A DNA stretch of 64,000 bases. Origin: Sipunculus nudus (taxonomy: Eukaryota > Annelida > Sipuncula > Golfingiida > Sipunculidae). The notes beneath the pieces are model-generated. The model saw nothing but the letters and a program-made list of their open reading frames with translations. It did no database searches and was not told the origin of the DNA. The stretch is taken from NCBI GenBank assembly GCA_026874595.1, contig CM049316.1, positions 74,808,676 through 74,872,675 on the forward strand, given 5' to 3'. This document shows, one piece after another, positions 1 to 11,621 of the stretch. Positions within the stretch are counted from its first letter, which is position 1. Every line of letters begins with the position of its first letter. A program made the translations under genes and the position numbers.

Positions 1-860
1 GTCCATGTTCAAAATAAATGTATTTCCAAGAGTCACATTTATTTTTATAAACCACATGTATTTGAATACCTGCGTGTCGGTGGAACCGTGTGCTTACGGA
101 CTTCGGGATTAGTCGGAAATGTCCAGAAATAGCAGGATCAATCTTAGAGGACAAAAGCTTGATAATTCCAGGAGAAAATAACATTATAAAGAAGAGCAAG
201 AAAACATATTTATGCTTTTATTGCATGGAACGATAAAACATAAAAGTGTCACCATTGGATCGAACATTCCTTACGGGTTGCATATTTTGTCATATAAAAT
301 TGGATTGGAATATTTAGCCATGATGGGTTTGACACGCTTTCCGAAAATTTGCCGGGATTATCCAGCTTTTTGTAACTATAGGAAACTGGTGAAAAGTTCT
401 GACAAGCGTGATTTGACAATTGGGGCAGGACTTCCCGCGTCTCAAACTTACACACCTGCAGCGCCTTCATGCAACTTAATCACTTAATGAGTTAATTTGT
501 AGTACTGGCACAATGGGTATAAATAATATTAATAGTTAACCCCTCGTATAAAGTCAAGAACTTTAAGGTGATTGTTATTAATATCATTATTGATGGCTTA
601 TCAATGCTCTTATCTATTATTAAAAATATCGCGATATCACGGTATATCACAATAAAATTTGAATAATCATCATGATATCAAAATCCCATATCGTCCCAAC
701 ACTGTCTGTGTGGCTGTTTAGCTGTGTTTTCATAAATTGGCAGATGATTTGAAGATTTATTAAAAGATTTATATGTCAGAATCTGACAAAACAGTTGATT
801 TTCCACATTCTCAAAACCAAATTTATGTTGGTAAAGGTACGTCACTGGTCACATGCACCA
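1..860. other. Intergenic region, no supported gene
   Basis: AT-rich DNA with no long coding frame. A GC-richer patch at about 420-475 contains a possible minus-strand first exon, listed separately. Nothing else in this stretch is recognised. Confidence 0.5.
452..470 (-). CDS. Possible first coding exon of a leftward gene
   Basis: On the minus strand an ATG at 470-468 opens the codons M-K-A-L-Q-V and then meets GTAAGT, a perfect donor, at 451-446. It sits in a short GC-richer patch. If real, this is the start of a gene running off the left edge, in opposite orientation to the receptor gene. I could not find a convincing second exon in the remaining 450 bases, so the product is unknown and this may be chance. 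Confidence 0.18.
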
Positions 861-1813
861 AACAAGTGATCCAGGGTCATGACGCTCAGCTGACTAGAAA
901 GACATTCACAAAAGGAAATTTATCATTGGAATGCCCAAATTTGTAGGTGGTATCCCCATTCAACTGAAGCATAGACCTAATTTCAGGTTTCGAAGGAGAT
1001 TTTTTCATAGAAATAGAAGATTCTAGATGCAATGTTTACTATTTGTGCCCTGTTAACATACGACCCTGTATTTGAAGGTCTAAAAAATAGAGTAAAAATT
1101 CGAAAAAAAATCCACCAGTCTGCAGGAACTGACGAAATAGTCCATGATGAAAATGCATGCAAAAAATCATGGCAATCAATGTATCAGTTGTTCAGGTACT
1201 GGAGCTTTTATAACAAATCTTTAAATATTCTGGGTGGTACTTCTGAGCCCAATAGAGCAAAAGATATGGGTAACAGAGACCTAATTTCAGGTTTCCAAGG
1301 AGTTTTTTTTCATAGACCTCCCTGGATAAAAAGATAGAAGATTCAAGGTCTAATGGTTACAAATTGTGCCCAGTGAACAGGCAACCACATCTATGAAGGT
1401 CTAAAAAAAAAGAGATAAAATATGTAAAATTGCAAAAAAATCCAGGTGGCATCTGCAATCTACAGGAACTGATGAAACACTCCATGATGAATATGCATGG
1501 AAAGAATCATGGTGATCAATGCATTAGTTGTTCAGATACTGGAGCTTTTGTATCAAATTTTTAATTATTCTGGGTGCTACTTCTGAGCCCCATGGAGCAA
1601 AGGATATGGGTAACAGAGACCCAATTTTCAGGTTTCCAAGGAGATTTTTTCAATAACCTCCTTGGATGTCAAGTAAGAAGATTCTAGGTCCAGTGGTTAC
1701 GATTTGTGCCTGGTTAACGGACGGACAGACGGCACAACAGACGGATTGATGGAGGGATAACTGACAAAAGAGTGATCACTATAGCTCAGACTTTCAGTCA
1801 GCTGAGCAAAAAA
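861..1813 (-). repeat. Family A HINE/pearl-like element, complete, minus orientation
   Basis: Both ends are visible. GCTCAGCTGAC lies at 884-894 and its exact reverse complement GTCAGCTGAGC at 1797-1807, followed by A6 (a 5' poly-T read on the minus strand). Outside the inner left arm (the 3' end of the element) is the degenerate hairpin segment ending AACAAGTGAT at 861. The core holds about three diverged units of roughly 300 bp, each with a 'gacctaatttcaggtt' phrase (near 973, 1281 and 1618). No protein is encoded, so it is non-autonomous. Confidence 0.7.
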
Positions 1814-2389
1814 TAACATTTCAAAGTTGTTGATTGGTTTTTGATTTTATAAACATTCTTAAATATGTAACCATCAGGTGAGAGTGGCAACGTGTGGCTG
1901 ACACCATATCTTTTTGCTGCAGTATTCACAAGAACCAGGTAGTTAAGTACAAAAGAACTTGTACTTGAATAGTCAATTTGAATATGGCCCTCATTGGTTA
2001 TTCACACAAGGGTATAGCAGTGTTTTATATTGATTGTTCATAATCAAGTTTAAATTTGATCTTCCTGGTTTTCAATAAGTAGGTAACAGGGCCCACTTTA
2101 CAGACTATAGTCTACCCACTATAAACTGATAATCACCAATTATGTGTAATACAATTACACTGTTTAGCTCATTGAATTGTATCATCAAATACTGGTAGTG
2201 GTTTTACAGTTTATTTTTGCTTGATAAGTCACACAGTAATCATGACATAACATGTATTTTTAATGGGCCTGGTTGTTACAGTCTGTAGTTATTGCTGTAT
2301 TTTGCACTGAGAACCGATGAACCATTTGCATTATTTCAGAGTCTGACAATGAGGTTTGTAAGTTGATCCTCAGATTTCATATAAGGATA
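1814..2389. other. Intergenic, nothing recognised
   Basis: AT-rich sequence without coding frames, clear repeats or recognisable signals. Confidence 0.4.
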
Positions 2390-2760
2390 TTAGGGCTGAA
2401 ACAGGTACAAAATTTTGGACTCAAGTACCCGATAGGCATTACCCGACTCGGACTCGCTGTGAAGATAAAACAAACATCTATTTACTGATGCAAAATATGC
2501 ATAAATTTGACATAGTGACGGCTTAACTTTATCGCAACGAAGGAATAGATATGTGTCATAAAAAGACTAATTAATTTGACTAGCATATGCATATGTATAT
2601 GATATTGCAGGCTACGACAATGGATAAATAATCCTACAGACTGTCCTAAAATTTGCAGTTATATACATATATGCATGTATATACAAGAGTACTCGAGTCC
2701 AAATCTTGGACTCGAGTTCTCGGTAAGTATTACCCGGACTCGAGTACTCCTTTTATAAGC
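2390..2760. repeat. Degenerate dispersed repeat with 'actcgagt' phrases
   Basis: Two blocks (about 2410-2460 and 2685-2755) share phrases such as 'ggactcgagt' and 'attacccg' around an AT-rich middle. A related degenerate block with 'gactcg' phrases lies at about 59420-59515. It looks like remains of a DNA-transposon-derived MITE, but termini and target duplication are not clear. Confidence 0.35.
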
Positions 2761-2761
2761 T

Positions 2762-3420
2762 CGCTGCTGACTATAAGTCATCTGAGCTATAGTCGTGGTC
2801 CATTGTCCATCTGTCTGTCTGTAACAAATCCAACAAATCTTAAATTCGGCATACTGGAGTGGAGATGTCCCCACAGTCTCCCACCAAACCAAAAACTGTG
2901 TAACTTCAACTTTTTTTTTTGAGAAATTGAGGATAAACCTCAAATTTCCAGTTAAAACCTATTATCACACTTCAGGTCTGCTAAATATCAAAACCACTTA
3001 TAAATCTGTTTTTCTTAATATTTACCAGAACCATTCTCATATATATTACCTATATACATGCCAGAAATTAAGTTTGTTAAGTGTAATTTCTCTAAGTTAT
3101 GGGTCCTAAAATAATAGACTCACTTTACATGAACATTTTTGAGGCCAGAGTCTATTTTTTCCCAAGTATATAATTTTGTTTAATTAAGATTCTATTGTAT
3201 ACCCAAAATTATATCTGAATGTTGTATTTTTTAAGTTATTAGCATTAAAAAATAAAATAAGTATTTAAGATTATGCCTGACTTTCACCATGGCATGTTTT
3301 TTTTCCTGTGAGTACTGTTGATTTAATATTCACAGCATGTAAATGTAAGTATTTAATCTGTTTAAATCTGAATTTTGAAAATGAGCCTGGTTATTGATTT
3401 TTTTTCTTAAGGCTTTATTG
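2762..3420 (+). repeat. Family A element, 5' part
   Basis: It begins with the signature 'ctgactataagtcatctgag' shared with 18303 and 43734, then a short CTGT-type simple repeat, then a body that matches the other two copies ('cacacttcaggtctgc', 'atatcaaaaccact', 'atacatgccagaaatta'). No hairpin 3' end is seen, so the copy is truncated. Short frames inside are repeat sequence, not genes. Confidence 0.65.
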
Positions 3421-5880
3421 TAGTCACTTGCTTTGTCCAGATGCAGGTAGGCCACTCCTGGTCACTGGAAGTCAGCTATGCCTGTTTTCTTGATTTGTTA
3501 CAGGTCACTGGGGGAGATCCCTTCTCATATATGTGTACATACAGTTATTTTCATATCAACTCCACCATCCCCCCAACCCTCCCTCCTAGGTGTTCTGCAG
3601 TAATTGTTATTGTTTGCCCTGTATTTCCTGAACTGTTATGCTGTTTTGCAAATTTAAAAGATATATTGTTGTCATGTAGTGGTATATCCACAGGCCCTTG
3701 AAATCATCTTTAAAATATATCTAAATGACCCTGCTACACATAGTAATATAAAGACACAAGGTATGAAACAACTGACGGAGGACCCCGAGTGACCTGCTGT
3801 ATAAACTATCCAAACTAACTCGCCTTACTGTTACTGGTAGCTTATAATTAGCTGTTCAAATAAACTGAACTGACAGTGTGTTGCAGTCTTCCATTCCATG
3901 CAAGTCATTGAGGCCCGAGTGGCTTTCGAGCACCATCATGTGATTGTTGCCAGATCGGCGGTGCTCTCATTGGTCAGATCTGAATATGTGATCCAAAAAT
4001 TGTCAGATAACAGGACAGAAACCTAACACAACCACAACTGCATAAAGGAATCGGTCTTCCATAATATCACATGTTTGACTGTATCTGCAACTGCCACTGT
4101 ATCACAGCCTCAACCCCATGTAAAAGTCATGGTAGCTTTATAATGGATTCCTACAATAAGTGGCCACCTTTTTCAGAATGGGCCAGTCTGATGCCCTCCC
4201 TTCAGACTTTTATTGTGTATTGCAAGTATCCTATAGCTAGGGGTCTTATACTGGGCTAGCCTGCACTTTTTTATGTCCATTGTCAAGGCTCTGCTTCATC
4301 CAGAGACAGGCGATGCTGTTTAAGCTTAAACCATATAGAAATACACAGAGAAGAACAACCAATGAGTGTGGTAATGCTCGTTTGGAGGTGCCATTTTGGG
4401 ACCTTACAAGTAGCGCCCGCTATATACTAAAACATTTTACTGACTGGTATGTAGTGCTATTTGTAAACACCAGTTGAAATATCAGATTGTTTTAATATAT
4501 AAATACACGTGTTTAAAATGGAAATTTTATATTTTCCCCTAAGTATAAGAAAAAAAAGGAAATGTCACGTGTGTATTAAGATCAACTTCTAATGTTATTT
4601 CAGTAAACTCTTTTAAAGTGTAGAGAAAAAGTGTCATCATGCATTCTAAGATAAAATGTTTTCTTTAAACTTACTTTCTTCTCCACCTTGCTCTAAATAT
4701 CCATACCAGTGATATCATCTTACTCTAAAGTACTTAAAGCTGTCCATAACTGTGGCCATCTTGACAAGTAAAATCATGTCTATACCATCTGTTTATAAGG
4801 TCCCAATATGGCATCTGCTGAGCTTCATTTTTGTACTGAATACTAAAATCTGATTGGTTGTACTACACTGTATGTCTATGGTGAACTCAGCCTGATACCT
4901 TGAAATCACCTGGCCACACTATTATATAAGCCACCCATGTCCCCATTGAGCTGGTTTAAGCCTTTTACCAGGTAAAAGACAGATTTGACCCCACAACTCC
5001 CGGTGCACTAGCCTATTATTCTTAATTAAACAGGGATGAGGATGTAAGCACCATTTATTTAATGCTTCAGCCCCAAAATGATGGAAGTTTCATTTCACAG
5101 ACATTTAATTTTCCAGGTTGGTCCTTGACATATGATAGACAATGGTCCTTTTAAATTTCGAAAAGGGCCATTAAAGACCATACACTAGAAGTTAACATGT
5201 GGAACCCTCTCATTTTGCTTGCCTGATTCTCTAAGGTCTAATTTGTTGCATGTTTGTTATCATTCTTATGATTTTCTTTATGCTAAAGCAAAACTTAATG
5301 AAATATTACTAGTAATATAAATACAAAAAGCTTTTCAAACTAAATCTGAACATTAAAAGGATAAATTTTTTCTGGAGTATTGAGTGAGAGACTTGATTCT
5401 CTTCACTGATGTAACCTTCAATAAGTAATCAGTTTTTTTGTGACAAGCACCAGTTGACCTCAGCAGAGACCTGACTATGTAATTGGATAGGGCTGATACA
5501 GGGATGGCCAGGAGTCCTAGACAAACATACATGTAGAAATAAAAAGATATGACAGTCACAGCCTGTACACAGCACTGGATGGCTCATGTTACCTGAGTAA
5601 ATTACATCACAGGCTGGGTATCAGATTTCAGAACTGTTTAAGTTTGTAGCAACAGGAGCTAGCTGGTACAAGATGAAAAGGTTGGTGCTTTGTATACAGC
5701 AGATACTTTCTTAAAGAAAGTGCTCAACCAGAGCCTGTTAATTGAATGACGATAAAGTGTATGTCATTATTGAGTTTACTTTAACAGTTGTTGTTTAAGT
5801 GTTGCTAACTGTTTACAAAATGTGTTGTGGTTACACTGTTTTAGGGCCACTCTTAAAAGAAATATCAATACAAACATCTC
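3421..5880. other. Intergenic, no supported gene
   Basis: About 2.5 kb of unique-looking AT-rich DNA. The stretch at 3780-4060 is slightly richer in GC and could hold an untranslated upstream exon of the receptor gene, but no splice evidence ties it there. Short open frames here have no recognisable domains. Confidence 0.4.
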
Positions 5881-6800
5881 ACTCAATAATCGGGGTGTTC
5901 CTTGTGGCAGAATCTCCTGAGAAACCTGAAATTAGGTAACTGTTACATAAATATTTAAAAAAAAACAAGGCCTACAGGCCTAATGCAAACCTGTGCAAAG
6001 TTTTGGAATTATGAGCATCCTGAAAATTGGACAAGACTCAAATCACCATTGTTGGACATAAAAGCTTCTTCTTGAATATCCTGTGAAACCTTTGTCAAAT
6101 CTCCTTGGAATCCTGTAATTAGGTCTTTGTGACCTATTTATGACCTGTGAGCTATTGGCAAAAATATGATTTTGAGCACCATGAAGAAAAGTCAAACAGG
6201 GCACAAATCAGATTTGTAGGATCTAGAAACTTCATACTTAACATCCTCGGAGGTGCTTGTGAAATCCTCATGGAAACCTGAAGTTAGGTCACTATCAAAA
6301 ACAAAAACGGGATTCTACTTATTTCTGAGTCAGATGAAATTCAGATGTTCACAAATGGTATCTGTTGGACCCAGAAACTTGATGTTTAGAATTCAGGGAA
6401 GCCCTTTTGAAATCTTCTTGGAAACCTAATACAAGATCACACTGACCTATATTCTGCGAGCAATGGGAAGAACAGGATTTCAGAGCATCATAAAACTGTG
6501 GGACCTAGCAATGAACTAATTACAACAATTGAAGAGGTCCTTTTGACTTCTTATTTGTAACCCAAATTAAGGCCACTGTGACCTATATTATTTGAACTGT
6601 GGGAAGAACATTAATTGAGTACCATGGATGTCAGATGGGCACAAATCATAACAGTTAACCCTAGAATCTTCTGATTTAGATAGAGGTTAAATGTGAAATA
6701 TTCTGAAAAATCTAATCAAGTAATGGAATCTGACATTAGATCAGTGTGACCATTGCCTAAAACTATGGGCAAAACATGATTTTGAACACTGTGAATTCAT
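5880..6800 (+). repeat. Degenerate family A core, with family B 3' end inside
   Basis: Several diverged units carry the family A core phrases ('gggcacaaat', 'cttggaaacct', 'ttaggtc', 'gtgacctat'). At 5964-5996 an inverted copy of the family B terminus is embedded: hairpin AAGGCCTACAGGCCTAA followed by GCAAACCTGTG, one mismatch from the family B sub-terminal repeat. This shows nesting of families. No coding content. Confidence 0.55.
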
Positions 6801-6895
6801 CCCTAACAGGGTTTAAGGCTGCTTAATAGATGTTTTGCATAATTGATCATAAAATTGAAATAATATGCCTCTTATTGTAGTCTGGAGATACTATG

Positions 6896-9205
6896 GTTTA
6901 GGCACGGTCGCGCCACCGCCGGCGCCGCCGCCGGCGCCGCCGCAGAGATTTCTTTTGGACACAATAACTCAAAAAATATTTCACGGATCTTTACCAAACT
7001 TGGTATATGTATAGATATGGGTGAGAGGACGACGCCTATTTAAAATGAGGTCATGACCTCAACTAGGAGAGTGACCTTGACCTTGAATAGGTTCAATTTT
7101 GGGGAAAATCACACAAATTCTTAAATATCTCAAGAAAACTTGCATGGATTGATCCCAAAATCAAGTTGGTCGAAGATCATGGATAGGGTTGTCATGTTCC
7201 AGAAACTGGTGGCGCCATCTATTATTCTTTACTTGTTTTCATGCCGTTTAATATCTCCAAAATTGCTACTTGACAGTACTGTGAGCATTATAAGTCAAAA
7301 ACTAATGGACAGATTTCTTTCATATTATGCAAATACATAGATATGGGTTATGGGATGATGTTTATTTAAATTGGGGTCATGACCTTTCCTATGAGAGTGG
7401 CCTTGACCTTGAATATTGCCATATATGGTAAAAATCACACACCTCTTATGATATCTCCAGTGTTGATAGCCATATGGATTTCAAACATGACTTATGTATG
7501 GCCCACTACTAAAGTAAGAACCCTATAGGTTCTAGGGTCATGAGGTCAAAGGTCAAGGTCACTGGACTGGCATTTTAAAAGATACCGTGGATGCATTTTA
7601 AGCCAAACTTTCGTCCTAGGTCTTCCATTTTGAATATATAGCTCACTTGCCAATAGTGGATGATCCATATAAATTTTGGGGTCACAAGGTCAAAGGTCAA
7701 GGCCACAGGAGCTATCTGTCCAAAAATTAGTTTCTGGATGATAATTCCTGCTTTTATTGATGTATTGATTTCAAACTTGACTAATATATGTCCCATTGAA
7801 AAAGCAAGATTCCAATTGATTTTGGGGTCATGAGGTCAAAGGTCAAGGTCACAGGACACATCTTTAAAAAGATTGTGGATGCATTTTCAGCCAAACATTT
7901 CATCTCAGACCTTTCATCTTGCACATATAAGTCATCTGCCAATAGAGGAAGACCCCTATCAGTTTTGAGGTCACAAGGTCAAAGGTGAAGGTCACAGGAG
8001 CCATCTGTCCAAAAATTAGTTTCTGGATGATAATTCCTGCTTTTATTGATGTATGGATTTCAAACTTGACTTGTATATGTCCCATTGGAAAAGCAAGACC
8101 CAAATTGATTTTGGGGTCATGAGGTCAAAGGTCAAGGTCACAGGACACATCTTACAAAAAAAGATTGTGGATGCATTTTCAGCCAAACATTTCATCTCAG
8201 ATCTTTAATCTTGCACATATAGTTCACCTGCCAAGAGAGGAAAAACCCTATCAATTTTGAGGTCACAAGGTCAAAGGTGAAGGTCACAGGAGCCATCAGT
8301 CCAAAAATTAGTTTCTGGATGATAATTCCTGCTTTTATTGATGTATGGATTTCAAACTTGACTTGTATTTGAACCATTGGAAAAGCAAGACCCGAATTGA
8401 TTTTGGGGTCATGAGGTCAAAGGTCAAGGTCACAGGAAACCTCTTTAAAAAGATTGTGGATGCATTTTCAGCCAAACAATTCATCTCAGATCTTTCATCT
8501 TGCACATATAGTTCACCTGCCAAGAGTGGAAGACCCCTATCAATTTTGAGGTCACAAGGTCAAAGGTGAAAGTCATAGGAGCCATCTGTCCAAAGATTAG
8601 TTTCTGGATGATAATTCCTGCCTTTATTGATGTATGTATTTCAAACTTGACTTGTATATGTCCCATTTGCAAAGCAAGACCCTAATTGATTTTGGGGTCA
8701 TGAGGTCAAAGGTCAAGGTCACAGGACACATCTTTAAAAAGATGTGGATGCATTTTCAGCCAAACATGTCATCTCAGATCTTTCATCTTGCACATATAGT
8801 TCACCTGCCAAGAGTGGAAGACCCCTATCAATTTTGAGGTCACAAGGTCAAAGGTGAAGGTCACAAGAGCCATCTGTCCAAAAATTAGTTTCTGGATGAT
8901 AATTTCTGCTTTTATTGATGTATGGATTTCAAACTTGACTTGTATATGTCCAATTGGAAAAGCAAGACTCGAATTGATTTTGGGGTCATGAGGTCAAAGG
9001 TCAAGGTCACAGGACACATCTTTAAAAAGACCAAGGTCACAGGACCAACATCTTCAACAAGATTGTGGATTGTTAGATTGAAGAAACAATAAATATGCCA
9101 AGTGTCAGTATATGCTGCTAAAAATGGGGGTCTATTCTTCAAGGGGGGGGGGGGGGCCTACTATGTCTGGGGATACTCTGGCACCTGCGGTGCCAAGAAA
9201 TGTCT
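6896..9205 (+). repeat. Family D element with ~290-bp tandem core rich in AGGTCA
   Basis: It opens with a GC-rich block (6903-6950) of GGCGCC/CCGCCG motifs and ends with hairpin GGCACC-tgc-GGTGCC at about 9181-9195. Imperfect direct 17-mers (GTCTGGAGATACTATGG and GTCTGGGGATACTCTGG) lie near 6880 and 9166. The core has about six units with 'ttttggggtcatgaggtcaa'-type starts near 7530 (diverged), 7819, 8108, 8398, 8688 and 8978, a spacing of 289-290 bp. Each unit splits into two related halves, both with AGGTCAaAGGTCA-like motifs. A related fragment is at 46791-47230. Short frames on both strands here are repeat artefacts. Confidence 0.65.
9143..9156 (+). repeat. G14 homopolymer
   Basis: Uninterrupted run of 14 G on the + strand inside the tail of the family D element. 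Confidence 0.9.
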
Positions 9206-9754
9206 AGTTGTTTGCATGGATACTGATCATTGAGTGTTTCATCAGTTTCTGCAGACTGGTGGCACCATCTGTATTTGTTTGGGGGTTTTTACGAATTTTT
9301 TTCTCAATTTTTGAGACCTTTAAAGATATGAACAACTGGACCAAGAATCTTCATTGTTGTCATGCAAGGAGAACCATGAAAAGTGTCTGTGGAAACCTGA
9401 AATTTGGTCTCTGTTACCCATATGCTTCAAGCTATAGGACTCGGAAGTATCCCTCAGAATAATGGAAAATTTGATACAAAAGCTGAAGTATCTAAACAAC
9501 TAATGCAGAGATCACCATGATTCTTTGCATGGATATTGACCATGTTTTTTTGCAGACTGATGGAGCCACCTGTATTTTTTTACGCATTTTTTCTCTGTTT
9601 TTGAGATATATAAATACAGACACAATCTTGGCCTGTTGGTTAATCTGTTTGATGTATCAGCTGAATGGGTATATACTACCATTCAGATGATAAAATTTCC
9701 TTTTGCGAATCTCTTTCCAGTCAGCTGAGCGTCATGACCCATGGGTCACTTGTT
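9206..9754 (+). repeat. Family A element, 3' part
   Basis: Diverged core units are followed by the complete 3' terminus: GTCAGCTGAGC, then the palindrome TGACCCATGGGTCA and 'cttgtt'. A second, diverged copy of just this terminus follows at about 9812-9852, so two elements end close together. Confidence 0.6.
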
Positions 9755-9852
9755 AAATTTCAGACATACTCTGATATATAAATAAATCATGCATGGACAC
9801 ATATGTAAAATTCAGCTGAGCATAATGGCCCATGGGCCACCTGTTTATGAGG

Positions 9853-11009
9853 ACTGTCTGATATAAAATGTGGAAACTTATCTAAAAAAAAATTTCTTTG
9901 TGCATGTCATTTCATATGTTCAGATTATGAGAAGAGGTATTTAGCTCCAAGTATATCTTCCTGAACCTTGTATATTGTTAAATAAATGATGTTTAATTGG
10001 AAAGATTGGCTATTTTATATTGCTGTCCATGACATGAAGTCAGTGAAAAATATACATTTATGTGTGACAACTTGCTCTTTAATTTAGCATTTTTCAGATA
10101 ATTTGTTTCAACTCATACTGATCTGAATTTACATTTCATGTGCATATCAGTATACCAGAAGCATGGTAAATATGATATTTCTAAAACCATGTTGGGCATA
10201 CAACAGACCATCACTTTTTGTTCAGAGTTCACTAGAATGAGGTATGGTGGCTTTATTTGGTAGTTTATTTCTATGCAGTGTGTACCTGTAAAATATTTAA
10301 CATTATTTTGTCAAATAAATATTCAGCCTGTTGTGCACATGCAAATTACAAAAATAATAATCCATGTGTTATTCTTTTCTCTCTATGCTTCTCTATGTTA
10401 TACACTACATGCAGTCCTCTCAGACATGGTTTCATCTAGCTCCTGCTCTCTATGACCAGGTTCTCTGGGCAGGAACACCATGGTGAGCACAGAGCAAAGA
10501 ATTTTAATCAGACCACCTATATTGCATTGTGCATCCAGCTCAAAATTTAAACATATGACCCCCGCTCTTGTTGGTCTGATAACACACGTTCTGGTACAGG
10601 GCCAAGAATCAGACCAATGAGAGCTTGTGTACCGATGTAATCAAACCAGCGATAGGGGATGGCATGTCACATATTGTTGTCAGGTTTTGATGTGTTGGAG
10701 TGACTGCAGTGTATATCCCACTGCTTGAGGAGCATGTATTGTCTATCTCCATATTCACTCTTCATTTACATGACACCTTATAGTTATAAATCTTCCAGCA
10801 AGGCTTCATGCTAATGCACAAGTATACATATTATTAAATATTTGTTTCCAAAATATGCTGCTCTGATTGGTGAGAGGTTCCATTCCTCGAAAGACAATCC
10901 ACAAACCAAGTGTGGAATGTTTCAGTGTTCGCTCATTACATTTTGCTTAATACCCGCACTGGCTTGGGCCAAAGGGCTGTACCTGTAATATAAAAATTAT
11001 ATACTTTGT
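9853..11009. other. Intergenic region containing a family E repeat
   Basis: Mostly unique AT-rich DNA. The part at about 10455-10640 is a dispersed repeat whose reverse complement lies at about 32990-33165; shared phrases include 'ctctgtg' beside the segment around 'aagaatt'. No gene recognised. Confidence 0.45.
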
Positions 11010-11411
11010 GTATGGAATGGCGTCATGGGCAGAACACAGGGCTCAAAGCCGGGAGATCACAAGTTCGAATCTCAGCCAATCTGGTGAGATTTTTCACGGT
11101 CGAACCCAAACCAGGGTGAGCACTCTGCAGGCTTTAAGAGGAGGCTTTGCCCAACAGTCATGTTTCACTCACAAACGAGTGCACCATTTAGGGGTTCCTG
11201 GGTGTTATGATCAAGCAAGAGGGATGACACACACCCAGGACTTACAGGAGTGGTGCACCAAGCCTTGATTGATGCCAGAATGATTCTGGGTTAGCCTGTG
11301 TTATGTAGTCCAAAACCAGAATGGAATTCTGCAGATATACCAAGTACTTAGTAAAGACAGCATTACAAACATGGCCGTGATTACCTTCATCAAAATAAAT
11401 AAAAAAAAAGA
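11010..11411 (+). repeat. Probable tRNA-derived SINE
   Basis: The head 'tggcgtcatgggcagaacac' is followed about 40 bases later by AGTTCGAATCT, close to the RNA polymerase III B-box consensus GGTTCGANTCC. About 230 bases of unrelated body follow, then an A-rich tail ending in A9 near 11411. Head, body and A-rich tail are the usual SINE layout. It lies about 60 bases upstream of the first coding exon of the receptor gene. A second copy was not found in the window, so this rests on structure alone. Confidence 0.5.
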
Positions 11412-11470
11412 CTTTATGTCTCAGTAAAATGACATGGTATTCACATTATACAACTAACATGTATTAACAG

Positions 11471-11495
11471 GTTCAGTATAGATTCTGGGGTGAAG
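11471..11495 (+). promoter_or_regulatory. Probable 5' UTR end, with acceptor at 11470
   Basis: The sequence before the ATG reads 'attaacag' and then 25 untranslated bases. AG at 11469-11470 would be a normal acceptor, so the 5' UTR probably begins in a separate, unidentified upstream exon. A promoter directly here is the alternative. Confidence 0.4.
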
Positions 11496-11621
11496 ATGAG
11501 AACATGGAGGACGGGGACAGTGTGTGTGGCTGGTACAGCGCTGCTTGGGGTCCTGCTGCTGGCGGGAGGGCTGACTCTCATCTTTGCAGTGCCAGGGTAT
11601 ATCAGAAGTCAAATCATACAG
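11496..11621 (+). CDS. SCARB2-like exon 1 (aa 1-42)
   Basis: Encodes the short basic N-terminus (MRTWRTG), the first membrane segment (aa 8-32) and the start of the lumenal loop (VPGYIRSQIIQ). The GTG codon six bases upstream is not a credible eukaryotic start, so ATG 11496 is chosen. Ends in phase 0 at CAG, donor GTCAGA. Confidence 0.85.

Noticed and set aside
7575-9142. Several 60-76-codon frames on both strands
   Set aside because: All are repeated readings of the 290-bp family D units.
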